Below, in pieces: positions 33,030 to 45,272 of a DNA stretch of 64,000 bases. The notes under the pieces are model-generated. The model saw nothing but the letters and a program-made list of their open reading frames with translations, was not told where the DNA came from and did no database searches. Positions within the stretch are counted from its first letter, which is position 1. Each line of letters begins with the position of its first letter. The stretch is from Phyto melanocephala (Eukaryota; Arthropoda; Insecta; Diptera; Rhinophoridae): contig OW799233.1 in assembly GCA_941918925.1 (NCBI GenBank), positions 137,028,533 through 137,092,532 of the forward strand. The letters run 5' to 3'. Both the position numbers and the translations under genes were made by a program.

Positions 33030-35224
33030 CACTAAGATATAGATCAACCTGTTGCTCCAGCTGATTGGTCTAAAGCACCTTAGTTTCGAGTGAGTATAAA
33101 AATAGCTCAAACTTTTCTTCACCCCTTAGGTGTGTATTACGCAAAAGCCATGCTATAATAACCTTCTCAAGAGTAACAGAAATTAATACGAATTGTTTTG
33201 CAATATGTCTGGAGTAGTAATAACCACCGCGGTGTAGGCCTCAAATGTTATAACAGTCAATGTTATTTTATTCTTCTTTACTATTTTATTAACAGCTTTC
33301 CGTTGACTTTATATCAAACACAAGTCAAACTACGTCAATAACGCATCCTTAACACCAACATAACCGGGAAAGTGTGTTTCCATTAGCATTTTTAGGGATT
33401 ACATTTTTAAGGATTAAAGCACACCCAGTCCTCAGCCTACACTCCTTCGCCCTATTGAGGTTATTCCTAATCAGCTTTTAGTTCCTAAATCAAACATTTT
33501 GCTTGATCCCAATTTTCTTGGAAAAATTAAATAATAAACATCAGCCTCATAGCTTCGCCGAAGAATATAAGTGAGAAATCAGTAATACTTTGTTTAAATT
33601 ATTAAATTAATTTATGAAACGGAGGTAAATATTTAACCAATAAGGAAAACAGTTCCCTTCGCTTTCAACCTTTTTATTTTTCTTCTAAATACAATTAAAA
33701 AGAAAAATAAGTTTTTATAAGTTTAAAGAAAAATTATTTTGTGTTTAAAAAGAGCTTGATACTGGGCTACTTACGCACATGCATTAATGCAAACGTGTAA
33801 ATGCACGAGTGCGTGTACGCAATATCATACGAGTATAAAGTATACGTTCACAAATTGGGGAATCGACAAAAATTAAGCGGTGTTCTTTAAAAAATGTAAA
33901 TTTAATTTGTTAAAAATATAAACAGCCGCCCTAAGTGATATTCTTGTGTTTTTAGTATTGCTTTTTTTAATAACAAAATCTTTTAAATACATATGTATAT
34001 AAAAATTGTTCTACAGAGCTGATAAAATTTGTCGCACTTAACTCAATTGACGTTTTGTTTGATCGTACTATCGTTTTTTGCAATTGATTTAGTGATACAT
34101 TAAATATCGTAGAATTTCCTACTGTCCAATGTTGTGAATTTAATAATACACCAAACTGCGTTTTTACACACTGTCAAGACATCCGTTAATTTGTGTTTAA
34201 AACTTTATTGCTAAACATTTTTTATAAATTTGCTTTTATGACTAAGTGTAGATGTATTTGACCTCAACTTTAATACTTAAATTGTAACAAGGTTACTGTT
34301 AGCCATTTTAACTTCATAAATTTACCGGGTTGTGCAGAAAAAAAACAAAGAAAAAAATATTGTTTAAAATGATTCATTTATATTGGAATGAAAAGTAAAA
34401 TTATTAACATTTCAACATATTTTTTTATGTATCAACAGCAACTTGGGTGGGAGTGCCATTCTTTCAAGTGTGACTCCATTAGCAATGACACGTTTCCCTT
34501 CTGTTGCTGTTCTGTTCATGTATCCAAGTGACTTGTTCAATTTTGAACACGTCATATCAACTAAATTGAAAAGAGGAAAACTATATATTTTGTATAATTC
34601 TTTTATATAAACTTGTTTACAAATGCACAAATATATTTGGAGTGTTCATGTAGTATGGTATTATTTACAAGGTATTATCATTCTATTGTAACTTTTTAAA
34701 TTTTTAAAGAATATAATAAGTTTTACATAAAAGAACAATATATTAAACTAATTTGATATTACAGAAAATTATTACAATATGAAAATATGTATCTTATAAT
34801 AAAATTTTAAATTTTAAATACGAAGTTATTGGCCAGGGGAAAGAGTAGATTCTAAATATGTTTTTTGTACAATTACCTTAAAATATGATTCTTAAAACTT
34901 ATAAAAAATATAAGAAAATCTTAAACAAAAATAGATAAATTATTTACAGAAACTGTTCGTTTTACGGAAAAGACTTTTTTAAAAACCTTTTACAAAATGC
35001 AAGTAATATAAAGTTTTCTTAAAGCTTACATTTATCATTATATTGCTATTTATGCAGTTTGACATTAAAGTAGATAGAATGGAGTTTTGACTATTTCTAC
35101 AAATAAAAATATTTCCAAAATTTCTAAAAAGAAAGTCATATAATCTCTTTAATCTGTTTAAATGAGGGCATTATATGTGTCTATGTGTATGTGCATATTT
35201 AAAAAAGTAATAAGAAAAAAAATA
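33030..35224. other. Intergenic, no gene recognised
   Basis: The segment at 33040-33540 is less AT-rich and could be old retroelement or unique DNA. A 72-codon minus-strand frame at 34412-34630 has no known motif. The rest is AT-rich. Confidence 0.4.
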
Positions 35225-35232
35225 TACGTTAG

Positions 35233-35845
35233 CATTGTTGCCAATTTAGCTATTTTCTCGTCAAATCTAGCTATTTTCATTTACATATTACAGGAAAAAA
35301 TATGATTTAGTTATAGCGGGAAATCTATCAATTTTTTAGTTCGCCATTTCTGTTAATATAAAATGCCACAAAACAAGGTGACTGCATTAGGGAGAGGATT
35401 TTAAGCACCCGTTTTTTAATATATTGAGTTTGACATTCTCATAAATTCCTCTTGAGTCTCGAATAACGGTATCTATACAAAAAGTAGGTACAAATTCAAC
35501 CAATGAAAATACAAATGTAGAAGATTGGCTTCAAATTTTTAACAAGGCAATAATGCTGAATTTCCTTATTTATTATATGTATGTAAGTATTTATTCATTT
35601 TTTTTAATACAGGATGCATTTAAATATCTTATTGTTTTGTTTATATTATTAATTTGTTTAGAGTTAATGATTAAACGCTGAATTTTCAACAACTTTTTAA
35701 AAAGGCAAAAAATTTAGCTACTTTTTTGTTATAATTTAACAAACAAATTTTTTTAGCGATTTATAGCTACATTTTAAAAAAATTTAAATTTAGCAATGTT
35801 TAATCTAATTTAGCGATATTTGTGGGAAAAAAGTTGGCAACAGTG
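35233..35845. mobile_element. hAT-like non-autonomous element, 613 bp
   Basis: The left end CATTGTTGCCAA and right end TTGGCAACAGTG are inverted copies. The flanks TACGTTAG (35225-35232) and TATTTTAG (35846-35853) agree at six of eight bases, a decayed 8-bp duplication. The interior repeats TTTAGCTATTTTC-like words and has no coding frame. Confidence 0.65.
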
Positions 35846-35960
35846 TATTTTAGATTTTTACACTAAGTGTACAATATTCGATACAAAAAATCTCTGCAAC
35901 GACTTACCAATACACATTTTTTTTTTGTTTTTTTTTTCCTGACATATTAATAACACATTA

Positions 35961-36790
35961 AACAAGTAAGAGCACTATATTCGGCCGTGCCGAATCTTAT
36001 ATACCCTTCACAACGTGTAGTCATGCAATAACAGTAGTTTGTATCACCATTCCATATGATATACGTACATACATATATAAAAACATCCCATTGTAAAATT
36101 ATAAATTTACGTATGTATGTTAAAAAAAAAATTAAAAAAAATTAAAAAAAAAAATTAAAAAAAAAAATTTAAAAAAAAAATTTAAAAAAAAAATTTAAAA
36201 AAAAAATTTTTAAAAATAATTAAAATATATATAATAAATACAAAACAAAAAAAATAAAAAAAAATATTAAAAAAAAATAATAATAAAAATATAAATAATA
36301 TATTAAATAAAAAATAAAAAAAAAATAAAAAAAATTAAAAAAAAAAAATATAAAAAAAATAAAAAAAAAATTTTTTTGTCTCAGCTGGGATTCGATGCCA
36401 CGTTTTCTATAACCAGTATACACGTTTGTAAGTATGTATGTTGTTGTTGTAATGTTGTTTTTGTGAAAAAAAAATCGAGGTGGTCGTGGGTTTTTGCTCA
36501 TATCTCAGTTGTTTATGTACCGATGTTTCTGATTTTCAATACGGATCTACTCCCGAATATTTCTGATATTTTAATACCTCACCCGAGTCCAAGCAATGTC
36601 GGGGGGCTTCAAAAAGTTGATTTCAACATACACACGGACAGACGGACAGACTAACAGGGCTTAATCGACTCCCCTATTTATAAGCTTTCAGAAAATATAT
36701 ACTTTATGGGGTCGGAAATCAAAATTGTAGAAATTTCACACGGAATGACAAACCTATATATACCCTTTTTCACTGTGTGAAGGGTATAAA
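35961..36790 (-). mobile_element. HINE / DINE-1-like element, full-length copy
   Basis: Read on the plus strand it begins AACAAGTAAGAGCACTAT followed by the stem-loop ATTCGGCCGTGCCGAAT (35979-35995). It continues CTTCACAACGTGTAGTCATG, an A-rich low-complexity block (36121-36370), a B-box-like TGGGATTCGATGCC on the complementary side, ACACGGACAGACGGACAGAC, TATATACTTTATGGGGTCGG and TTTCACACGGAATGACAAAC, and ends in a hairpin of ATACCC and GGGTAT. The same modules, in the same order, occur at 5448-5997 and 42380-43032. It has no coding capacity; the long frame through the A-rich block is an artefact. Confidence 0.85.
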
Positions 36791-37659
36791 AAAATGCATG
36801 TGCACTTTCCAACTATTCTTATCTGTGACTTGTACTAAAAGAAAAACAAGAATGATTGGTTATTTATCTAAATACCAACACCATTTCAATTGTATTTATA
36901 AACATTTTTTTCTGTACTAAATGAACTCAGGTTAAATGTTAGGTCAGGTAGAGTAAAAAACTATAGTTCACTTTAGTCAATTCTATGTGTAGAAATATAT
37001 ATTTACATAAAGAAAAAATATCGATGCAAACTACTACCACTTTGGGTCCCATTTCATGCCCCTTCGCAATCCATTGTTTTCCATGGTACCAATTTATTTC
37101 ATCACTCAGATAATGCCACTACATGTATTTACTCTAGACTAAAAAACGATTTCTGACTATAAACAACTTGCATCTCACAGTCATTTGTCTGTCATGTTTT
37201 TAAGGCTACGATTCCCAAAACATTTACAATTAATGTGTGCCTATCTATAACACTAAATCTACCACTAGCCAGTGCTGGACATTAGCATACTTAATGAGCA
37301 GCTAACTCTATTGCATTCTGTACTGTGCACTAAATTTGTTTCAGTTTTTAAATTGCCTTATAGGGAGAAAACATACGCTGGCAAAATAGAACAGGTAGCT
37401 ATTTGACATTCGTAATTACAAGTAAACACTTTCATCACTTCAAAATGATTGCACTGCGTGGAGGTACCTGCAGGAAAATAATAAAATTATGTTCAAACAT
37501 TTGATATATAACTTTACATGACTTTGATTTCTAAATTGGTAGCAGCTAAGACTTACCCAAGAGCTAATTATAGGAAAAGTTATTAAGTCGTAAAGAACTA
37601 CAGTCTGCTTTTTCAGAAACTGAAGGGTGTCACAGCAAGAATGCACTTTTCAAATTTAG
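36791..37659. other. Intergenic, no gene
   Basis: Base composition at 37030-37330 is more mixed, and no repeat match was noticed. No coding feature is supported. Confidence 0.4.
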
Positions 37660-38640
37660 GGTCATTATTTTTTCAGCAAGTGGAATATGAAAGTTTGCAG
37701 CTGTTACATATGTTTATTCCGATAATTGAAAATTGAGTGCCTTACGAAACACGCCATAAAACTTACGAAATACGCATAAAAACTTGTTACAAAAATTCGC
37801 AAACTTTATAAAAATTTTCAGTCGAGGAAGTGCATCTAATGTGTCAGGCATTTAAAGTAGCAAAAATTTATAGAAACTGGATTGATTACATACAGTAGCA
37901 CCAAAGTACCAGTCGGTCTGTTGAAAATATTGCAGTTGTAAATGAGGGTGTTACCGAAAACAACAAACCATTAATTCGGTGACTACTCTAACTAATCACC
38001 AAGCTACGAATTTCAAAAAATTTGCGTACAAAATTTAGCTTCCTCAGGTGCTTTAACCAGGAGACCATGTAATGTAGCAGCAATTTTTTCAATGGGTAAC
38101 GAAGCAAAATTAAGTCAATGCATGAAGCACATTTTTATTTGAATAACTTTGTAAACGCACCAAATAGTCGAATATGAAGCTTAAAAAATTCTCATGCAAT
38201 CCATCAGAAATAAGTTTACTCATTAAAAGCTAATATTTGGTGTCAATTTTGATCAGGCAGTGTAGTTGGGCCTTACTTTTTTTGAAGATTAGGCCAAAAT
38301 TACAGTGCCTATGAACGGCATTCAGTACAGAAACATGATAGAGGAGTTATTGCGGCCTCAACTGAATATTATAGATCTAGACGGCACGTAGTTTCAGCAA
38401 ATCAGAGCTACCTGCCTCACTTAAAGAAAAAATCCATTTATTGCAGAAAAGATTTCCAAAACATGTTAACTCAATCAATTACGATGTCAACTGGCCACTA
38501 AGATCATGCGACTTAACTCCGTTTGATTTCTTACTTTGGGGTTTTGTTAAATCTAAAGTTTCTGGAAATAAACCAATAATAAATTCTGAGCATCATCAGT
38601 GTGATACAAAAACATTAGCGTAAAAAAATAATGGAAAATT
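37660..38640 (+). pseudogene. Mariner remnant (RFTEQKRV family)
   Basis: The left end AGGGTCATTATTTTTTCAGC is followed by the same leader as the 54078 copy (GCAGCTGTTACATATG and TATTCCGATAATT). The clearest coding part is at 38485-38580: VNWPLRSCDLTPFDFLLWGF then VKSKVSGNKP, the block after the second catalytic Asp in insect mariner-type transposases. Stops and frameshifts run throughout. The right end is not defined. Confidence 0.75.
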
Positions 38641-40344
38641 TCACGAAAATAGTAATGGCCCTAGGCCATTAAGTCGTGTTGAATTTAAAATTTTTTTATG
38701 ATTTACACTCGTCTCCTAGTCATGTCTTTTTATTTATGCCCTTACTAAGGTGATCACTCTGAACTCTGTCTTTCTTTCATGATGTCCTGCCTTCGATTAG
38801 TCGATAGATTTATTCTATATTTTCTATGTGATATGAAGAAAACCGACTTTCCTTGCCAATGATATCAATTGTGATATTAATTTATTTTGTGGTAAATATA
38901 CCCTTTGAAAATTAAAGGTCTTACTTTTGTTTTCAATTAATTTGGAATACAAAACTAGACCTAACCATGTCTAAATAACTTTTAATCATCAAGCTACTTG
39001 TCTCAATTTCTTAATAATAAGATGAAATTAGCAAAAAAAATTTTTTATTTCAAATTAAATTAAATATTTTGTATATGAACATTTAAATTTGAGCCCTACT
39101 AATGTAAGCACATATCCAACTTAAACAAACGTAACTGTGCATGTATGTGCGTAAATGGAATAGTAAAATTGCACAAAGTAAATTGAATTGCAGTTGATTT
39201 TGCTTTTTTGCTATCGCTATATAACTAGTTAAAGTGTCAACTCTTTGATACTTTTGCTCACTTTCATACACATGCTCAAAGAACACAATAACTGGCTTTA
39301 ACAACAACAAAATATCAACAAAGCAAAAAATTGCTAAAATATAAACTCGTTTCTGCTTTATCTCTTTAATGCCTTTAAGAGTTTAAAACTTTTTAAGATT
39401 CTATTAACTAAATGGTATTCGAAAAACCCCACAAACAGCAAAAAAAAACGCTTTTAGCAAGTTTCTTTGTGATCTTAATCTAATAGAACTTATAACAACA
39501 AACTATTGCTGCTGGTAGTAGACATTTTTTTTAAGCACGCAGCTTAAAAGCAAATCGAAATAACTTAATTTAATCTTACAATTACGCATGTTTTCTATAT
39601 AAGAATAATATTTATGAAAAAAAATAAATAAAATATCAAATCTGTTACTGTGTTTGTGTCTTTGTTTATCGCCCAAGGTCATTGTGTTGTGTTCTCATTA
39701 ATTTTTTTTTAGCAAGAAAGAAACCCCCATAAGAAAATGTTATAATTGTGTAATATTTCCTTGTTTCATTAAAATAATTAATTAAATGTTTTACATTCTT
39801 TTAGATAATAAAGAATTTTTTTAATATATTTTCAAAGTACCGTAAAATTAAAAAACTTTAATGATTTTCTCTACTTAATATTATTTTATTAATGAAAAAT
39901 TAATTAAGAATTTTTTATCTCTAAATTCTTTAACATATTTTTTATTTTTAAATCATAGTGTATAAATAAACGAGAAATTTTTTTATAAACGAGAAGAAAA
40001 AAAAATATTTTTTAATTTTATTTTTTTTTTTTTTAATATTAGATTATGACTTATTTTAAGAACAAAAACAAATATGTATTTTTCGCAAAAGTTGACTAGT
40101 TTTTTTTTTTTTTTGTTATAGCAAATTATGCAGATTCTAGCAAGTTCTAAGTCTTTTCATGCATTAAACATTTTCTTCTTAATGTTCCTAAAAAACCAGC
40201 CCATAATATTTTGAAGTCTTGAAATTGAACAGAGGAATTCACAACCTGAAAATTACCGCCAAATTTTGAATTGTTATCATTTTGAAGTTGTATATTTTTA
40301 TCAGCATTTTATTTCAAAAATTTTTATACTCGTGATGGTATACA
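38641..40344. other. AT-rich intergenic, no gene
   Basis: Mostly A/T runs. No family recognised. Confidence 0.5.
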
Positions 40345-41078
40345 CACGCAAAGAAAAACCATGGTTACGACATGATCACGACGGTCATATTATTTTTTCT
40401 AAAACAATATTTGGTTTTTGAAAACAAGTTATAGTTATTTTTGTTTCATTTAATCATATATTTTGTCACGATAATAAAGCATTTGTTTGAATTGTATCAT
40501 TTAATGTTTACTTTTCGTAAAAATTACAAAATGGTTATCATTTAAAAATAGTATGATTTAAAAAAAATTAATGCGACAAAAATAACATTATATTAAAAAA
40601 CATTAAAAATTACAAATAATCATTAAATAATAGGTGAGACAACAGTATGATTACAAATTAATCGAGTAATTATTTTTTTTAATAATAATTTGATTTCAAC
40701 AGTTGTTCTTCTTGCTGAAAAATTTTTTATTATTTTAAAAGTTTGAAATGTCAAAAAAGTGAACAAAAATTTTGAAAAATTAAAGAAAATTTAAAAATAA
40801 ACGAGAAAAAGAAAAAAAATATTGGTATTAAAATTGCAATTAAATTGGTGAGTACAAGCAATATGTGTATGTTACAGCAAAAGACAGTAATTTGCCGTAA
40901 AAAAGCAAAGATTATCGATTTCAATTGTAGTCATATACATGGTTATTGAAAGATGCTTAAATTAAACATAATAATGATAACTGGTAACCATTATATATTT
41001 CAATGATAATCATACAATTCAATCATAGTATGATGCTCTTCGATTATGGTTACGACAACCATGTTTTTTCTTTGCGTG
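40345..41078. mobile_element. TIR element family 3, copy 2 (734 bp)
   Basis: The left end is CACGCAAAGAAAAACCATGG, and the right end is the complement of CACGCAAAGAAAAAACATGG. It matches 26540-27226 along its length in the same orientation. No coding region. The flanks do not show a clear target duplication. Confidence 0.8.
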
Positions 41079-41326
41079 CAGCTTATTGTCGAAACAGAAT
41101 TTCATTTGTAAAAGCACTATGGAAAAAGTACGGTCCATAATTGAATCGACAGTAGCAACTTTAATACAATTATTTTTTGTTTTGCTTATTTTGTTTTATA
41201 TTATATTTTTATTCAATGCACCAAAATACATATTGCTTAGTTTACAAAATATGTATAAAATTTTTATCAAAATATGGTAACATTATTGAGATAGTGAGTC
41301 TTATAAAATAAAACGCTCTTAAAGTA

Positions 41327-42041
41327 AACAAGTAATAGCTCTATATTCGACCGAGCCTAATCCCATATACCCTTTGTAACAGCTAATCCCTATACCCTTT
41401 GTACCCGTTTGTACCATCAATATTTTTGCAGTGGATCTAAAAGAGAACACATATATTTCTTTTTTTCAACATTTTTTCTTTCTCCATAATCATTGTAGAG
41501 TGCCCCTGTGGACTAGTCAGTAAAAGGACAAGTCAGTTGTTTGGGGGTTGCGGGTGCGATTCCCGCCAGAGACTCTTGAATTGTCTGCTTCTGTTTCTCT
41601 TTTATCCTAAATATTTCTATTCTTATTCTATTCTTCTCTCTATTAAGGCGTCACAATGGACCGTAATGGTCTCCGAGTGAAGGTTTGAGGGTTACTTTGC
41701 ACCAGCCTTACCTACCTACCTACCTACCTTGGGTAAAAAGCAGATACAATCGTGTTCTTTGGCTTATATGTCAGCTAATTATAAGCCCACATAGCTGCTT
41801 TACAATAGAAAAAGGCAAATCTGTTAAATTTATACCATACAAGAGTCTGAAGTATATGCGAAAGCTTCTAAAAATTGATTTCAAAACACACACGGACAGA
41901 CGGACTTAGCTTAATCATTTCCTCTATATATAAGTATTCACAACATACATATATACATTATAGGGTCTCAAATAAATATTGTAGAAATTAAAAACGGAAT
42001 AACATATATCTTTTACACTCTCATGTGAATGGAATTAAAAG
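41327..42041 (-). mobile_element. HINE copy interrupted by a SINE
   Basis: The outer end AACAAGTAATAGCTCTATAT has a decayed stem-loop (ATTCGACCGAGCCTAAT). The distal part is ACACACGGACAGACGGACTT, then ATATACATTATAGGGTCTC and a weak terminal hairpin. Between them lies the SINE at about 41495-41732. Confidence 0.7.
41495..41732 (+). mobile_element. tRNA-derived SINE, copy 2
   Basis: The head AGTGCCCCTGTGGACTAGTC and the B-box-like GGGTGCGATTCCCGCC match the 20423-20620 copy. The tail includes CACAATGGACCGTAATGG and a CCTA run at about 41710-41730. Target duplications are not evident. Confidence 0.8.
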
Positions 42042-42088
42042 ATTTTATTTCATCATTAAGGCATCCTGAAGTAATTATTTTCATGCAA

Positions 42089-42381
42089 AAAAATATAAAG
42101 CAAATATTCAACATTATGCACTTTTTTCTGAGAACTACTTATCATAAATATAGAAAAAGCCATGAACCATAAAAATCGGTTAAAAAATTTAGATTTTACT
42201 GTCAATTTACCGCAGGTAAGAACCCAATAATTTGAAATCACAGGTATTTTAAAAATACTGTTATAATTTTTAATTCCAAGAACCAGGCAAAATACCGTTG
42301 CACTTCAGTTCCATAACTTTTTTTAAGATAAGTAGTTCTCAGAAAAAAGTGCAAAATGTTGAATATTTGCTTTATATTTTT
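42089..42381. repeat. Inverted repeat with arms of about 55 bp
   Basis: The arm at 42089-42143 (containing CTTTTTTCTGAGAACTACTT) and the arm at 42327-42381 are reverse complements with about one mismatch, separated by 183 nt. The right arm runs directly into the HINE start at 42380. Confidence 0.85.
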
Positions 42382-43032
42382 ATACCCTTCAACTGTGGTG
42401 CACAAGGGTATATATAGCTTTGTCATTCCGTTTGTAACTTCTACAATTTTCATTTCCGACCCCATAAAGTATATATTTTCTGAAAGCTTATGAATAAAGG
42501 AGTCGATTAAGCCCTGACCGTCTGTCCGTCTGTCCGTGTGTTGGTTGAAATCAACTTTTAGAAGCAACTATAGGTTCCTCCGATCTGTATATGGTATCAA
42601 TCTCTTGCAAATATCCAGGAATGAATCGCTTTTGAAATTCAGCACAATCGCCGCATAACTTTGTGAGATATGAGAAAAAAACCACGACCACCTCGTTTTT
42701 TTTCACAATTACAACAACAACCTACATACATACTGGTTAAAAGGCATCGAATTCCAGCAGAGCCAAAAAAATTTTATTTTATTTAATATATTATTTATAT
42801 TTTATTATTTTTTTTAATATTTTTTTTAAATTTTTTTTTTTAATTTTTTTTTTAATTTTTTTTTTTAATTTTTTTTTGTAATTTTTTTTATTTTTAATAA
42901 TTCTTTTTTACATGTACATATGTACGTATTTTATATGAGATGAATGGTGATACAAACAATTGTTATTGCATGACTACACGTTGTGAAGGGTATATAAGAT
43001 TCGGCACGGCCGAATATTGCACTGTTACTTGT
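42380..43032 (+). mobile_element. HINE / DINE-1-like element, full-length copy
   Basis: It starts TATACCCTTCAACTGTGG with a hairpin to AAGGGTATA, then TTTCCGACCCCATAAAGTAT, CCGTCTGTCCGTCTGTCCGT, a T-rich block (42780-42900), ATTGCATGACTACACGTTG, the stem-loop ATTCGGCACGGCCGAAT and CACTGTTACTTGTTTTTTT. It is the mirror of 35961-36790. It has no coding capacity. Confidence 0.85.
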
Positions 43033-45270
43033 TTTTTTCTCCATTAATTTTTGAATATTTTCAAAACGATAAGAGATAGAGAAAAATTTTATTTGACTAA
43101 AATAAATACATTTTTGTTACACATCTTCTGGTGTTTAATTTTTAAATCCGATGACTAGTTCTCGAGTTAGTATGAAATATGTCTGCGTACCTGACTAATT
43201 TAGGGAAAAAAATTTGCCACGCCCATAAAAAAAATCCCGATCTGATGGAAAAAAAACCGACTACGGATTTGAGTTCAGCGCATCAAAATCCATATAGTTT
43301 ACATAGTTTTAATTAACGGGAAGACAAAAAATGATTTTTTGTCGAGCAGTGTTATTTATGACTTGTTTTGTTTGCGGCTTTGTTTTTTATATGTCGGCAA
43401 AAAATTAGAAGCCTAGGTGCATTTTTTAATTTTTTATGAATTTTTAAAAAAACAAAAATTTCGAAATTTTGATAAAAAAAATTAATTAAAAAAAAAAATA
43501 TTTTTCTAAAACGTCTTAAAGGACATTTTATTGCGGAATTTCGGTTTTTTTTAAGTCTTTTCAATAAGCTAAAGCGTTTTTGAGTTACGCGAACATATTG
43601 AAATATTGCCCTTGTCAAGGTTCTTCTTTTAAGCGTATTCGAAGCGAGAACTTTAACGTGAACACTATGCCGACCTTGGAATCCCTAAGGAAATACATTG
43701 AAGGTACTGGGTTCTTGACCCAATCAAAATTTAAACTAAATTGTAATTATGGTCTTATTTAGGGAATTTCATTACTTTTGAGGGCACAACATGACCATTG
43801 GGCACAGGTGTATACCTGCCATGGATATGGGTTTTTTATGCCCTTATTTTTAACCTTACCTAGCTTAACATATCCCCTTCACCTACAAACGATTAAACTG
43901 GACAAGCGCTTGACTTAAATAGATGATCTTGGCAGTATAAACTTGGGCATCATGAAAATCCAAGCTTTATATTTGCTAGATTTGCTAGAAACCACTATCA
44001 ATGCTCCACCCACTATAAAGTACACGCGACCCCTTCATGCACTTTAATAGAGTATAATGTTATTTCCCCCATACAGCTACAGCACTGTAATTCGAAAGTA
44101 TTTTAAATCAAAGTATTCAACTCTGTGAGCAATTTTTTGATGGTTAAAGTAAACTCCAAGAGTTATTAAAACGTTGCCTATATTCGCTGCCTAATATAGT
44201 GTATACGGCTCCATAGTCGAGATTAGCACTCTATTTAGAAATAATCAATTGATAAGTCTATTTATCGATCCCTAGTCTAACCAGAGTTTAAACTGTCGAT
44301 TTTAGATTTACACTGTCAAACGCTTCTTATATATATAAAAAGGTTGCAAATAAAACGGTTACCCTGGTGGGGGAAATTTTAAACACCGCCGACGATATAG
44401 TCATCTCAACAAATCCATGCTTTCAGTGGTCAGAATGAATGGAATGTTATTGAGGGTCATGGATTTATAAGCCGATAATTTCGGGTCAACTACTCGCGAA
44501 TGTTTATGACGCTGACTAAATATCAGTGGTGAAAAAACTCTCCAGAAATTATGTAAAATCGATTTTTTTCAATGAATATGTAAATGGTATGACTGAGGAT
44601 AAATATGTTCATATTGAAAAACTATTTTCTTTTAGTAGAATGTTTATTTAATTTGGATACTGACTTTCATAGTTCATATTTTTTAATTTTTCACTTTTGA
44701 AGAAATTTAATTTTATTTGTGATAATGAAAGAGTACACTGTAAAAGTTTTTTTTCCGACAATAGCCGAATGGAATGCATTTTCAAATTCAGCTACAGTTT
44801 TATAATCAACCCTCTCTGATCAGAATTTAAGGGGTGCTTGTAATTATCATTTATTTATGTTACAATCTGTTTTAACTTTATTTCGTTTTTATGTTGAATT
44901 TATTTTCATTTTAGGATTCTAACAAAAAGTTCATTGTTCAGTCATTTTAATATCGATTTATAGAACAAGTTCGCAAATTCTTCTCATTTTTGCAACTCTT
45001 AGTAAGCCTACTACTTTTAAATTGTATTTTTTAGAATGTTCAACTTTTATTCTTCTATAAATCTTTTACAAAATTGTAAGAACTGAATATTTCAACCATT
45101 GGTTTTTTGGTTAGCAACATATTCTTTTAAATATTGGCAAATTTTTGTTAATCCCCCGCAAATAAACATACACAGTATTTAAATATTATAAAGCCAACAA
45201 AATTTACTGCTCCAATAAGCTTGTATTATTATTTATATTTTATTCAAATTTAATAATTAATGCTTTTAAG
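43033..45270. other. Intergenic with possible faint non-LTR RT trace
   Basis: A short frame near 44377-44410 reads ILNTADDIVISTN, similar to an RT active-site region with TADD in place of YADD, but neighbouring RT blocks could not be confirmed. A 60-codon frame at 43580-43762 has no known motif. The rest is AT-rich. Confidence 0.3.
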
Positions 45271-45272
45271 TA

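Noticed and set aside
34412..34630. 72-codon minus-strand frame with mixed composition
   Set aside because: No recognisable motif, splice signals or repeats to support it.
36220..36501. Minus-strand open frame rich in Phe
   Set aside because: It is a translation of the A-rich block of a HINE.
41086..41280. 64-codon frame with a membrane-like segment
   Set aside because: It starts on a non-ATG codon just outside a TIR element and has typical AT-driven composition.
43352..43762. Overlapping 88- and 60-codon frames
   Set aside because: No motif; the first is Lys/Phe-rich from A/T runs, and the second begins at TTG with no support.
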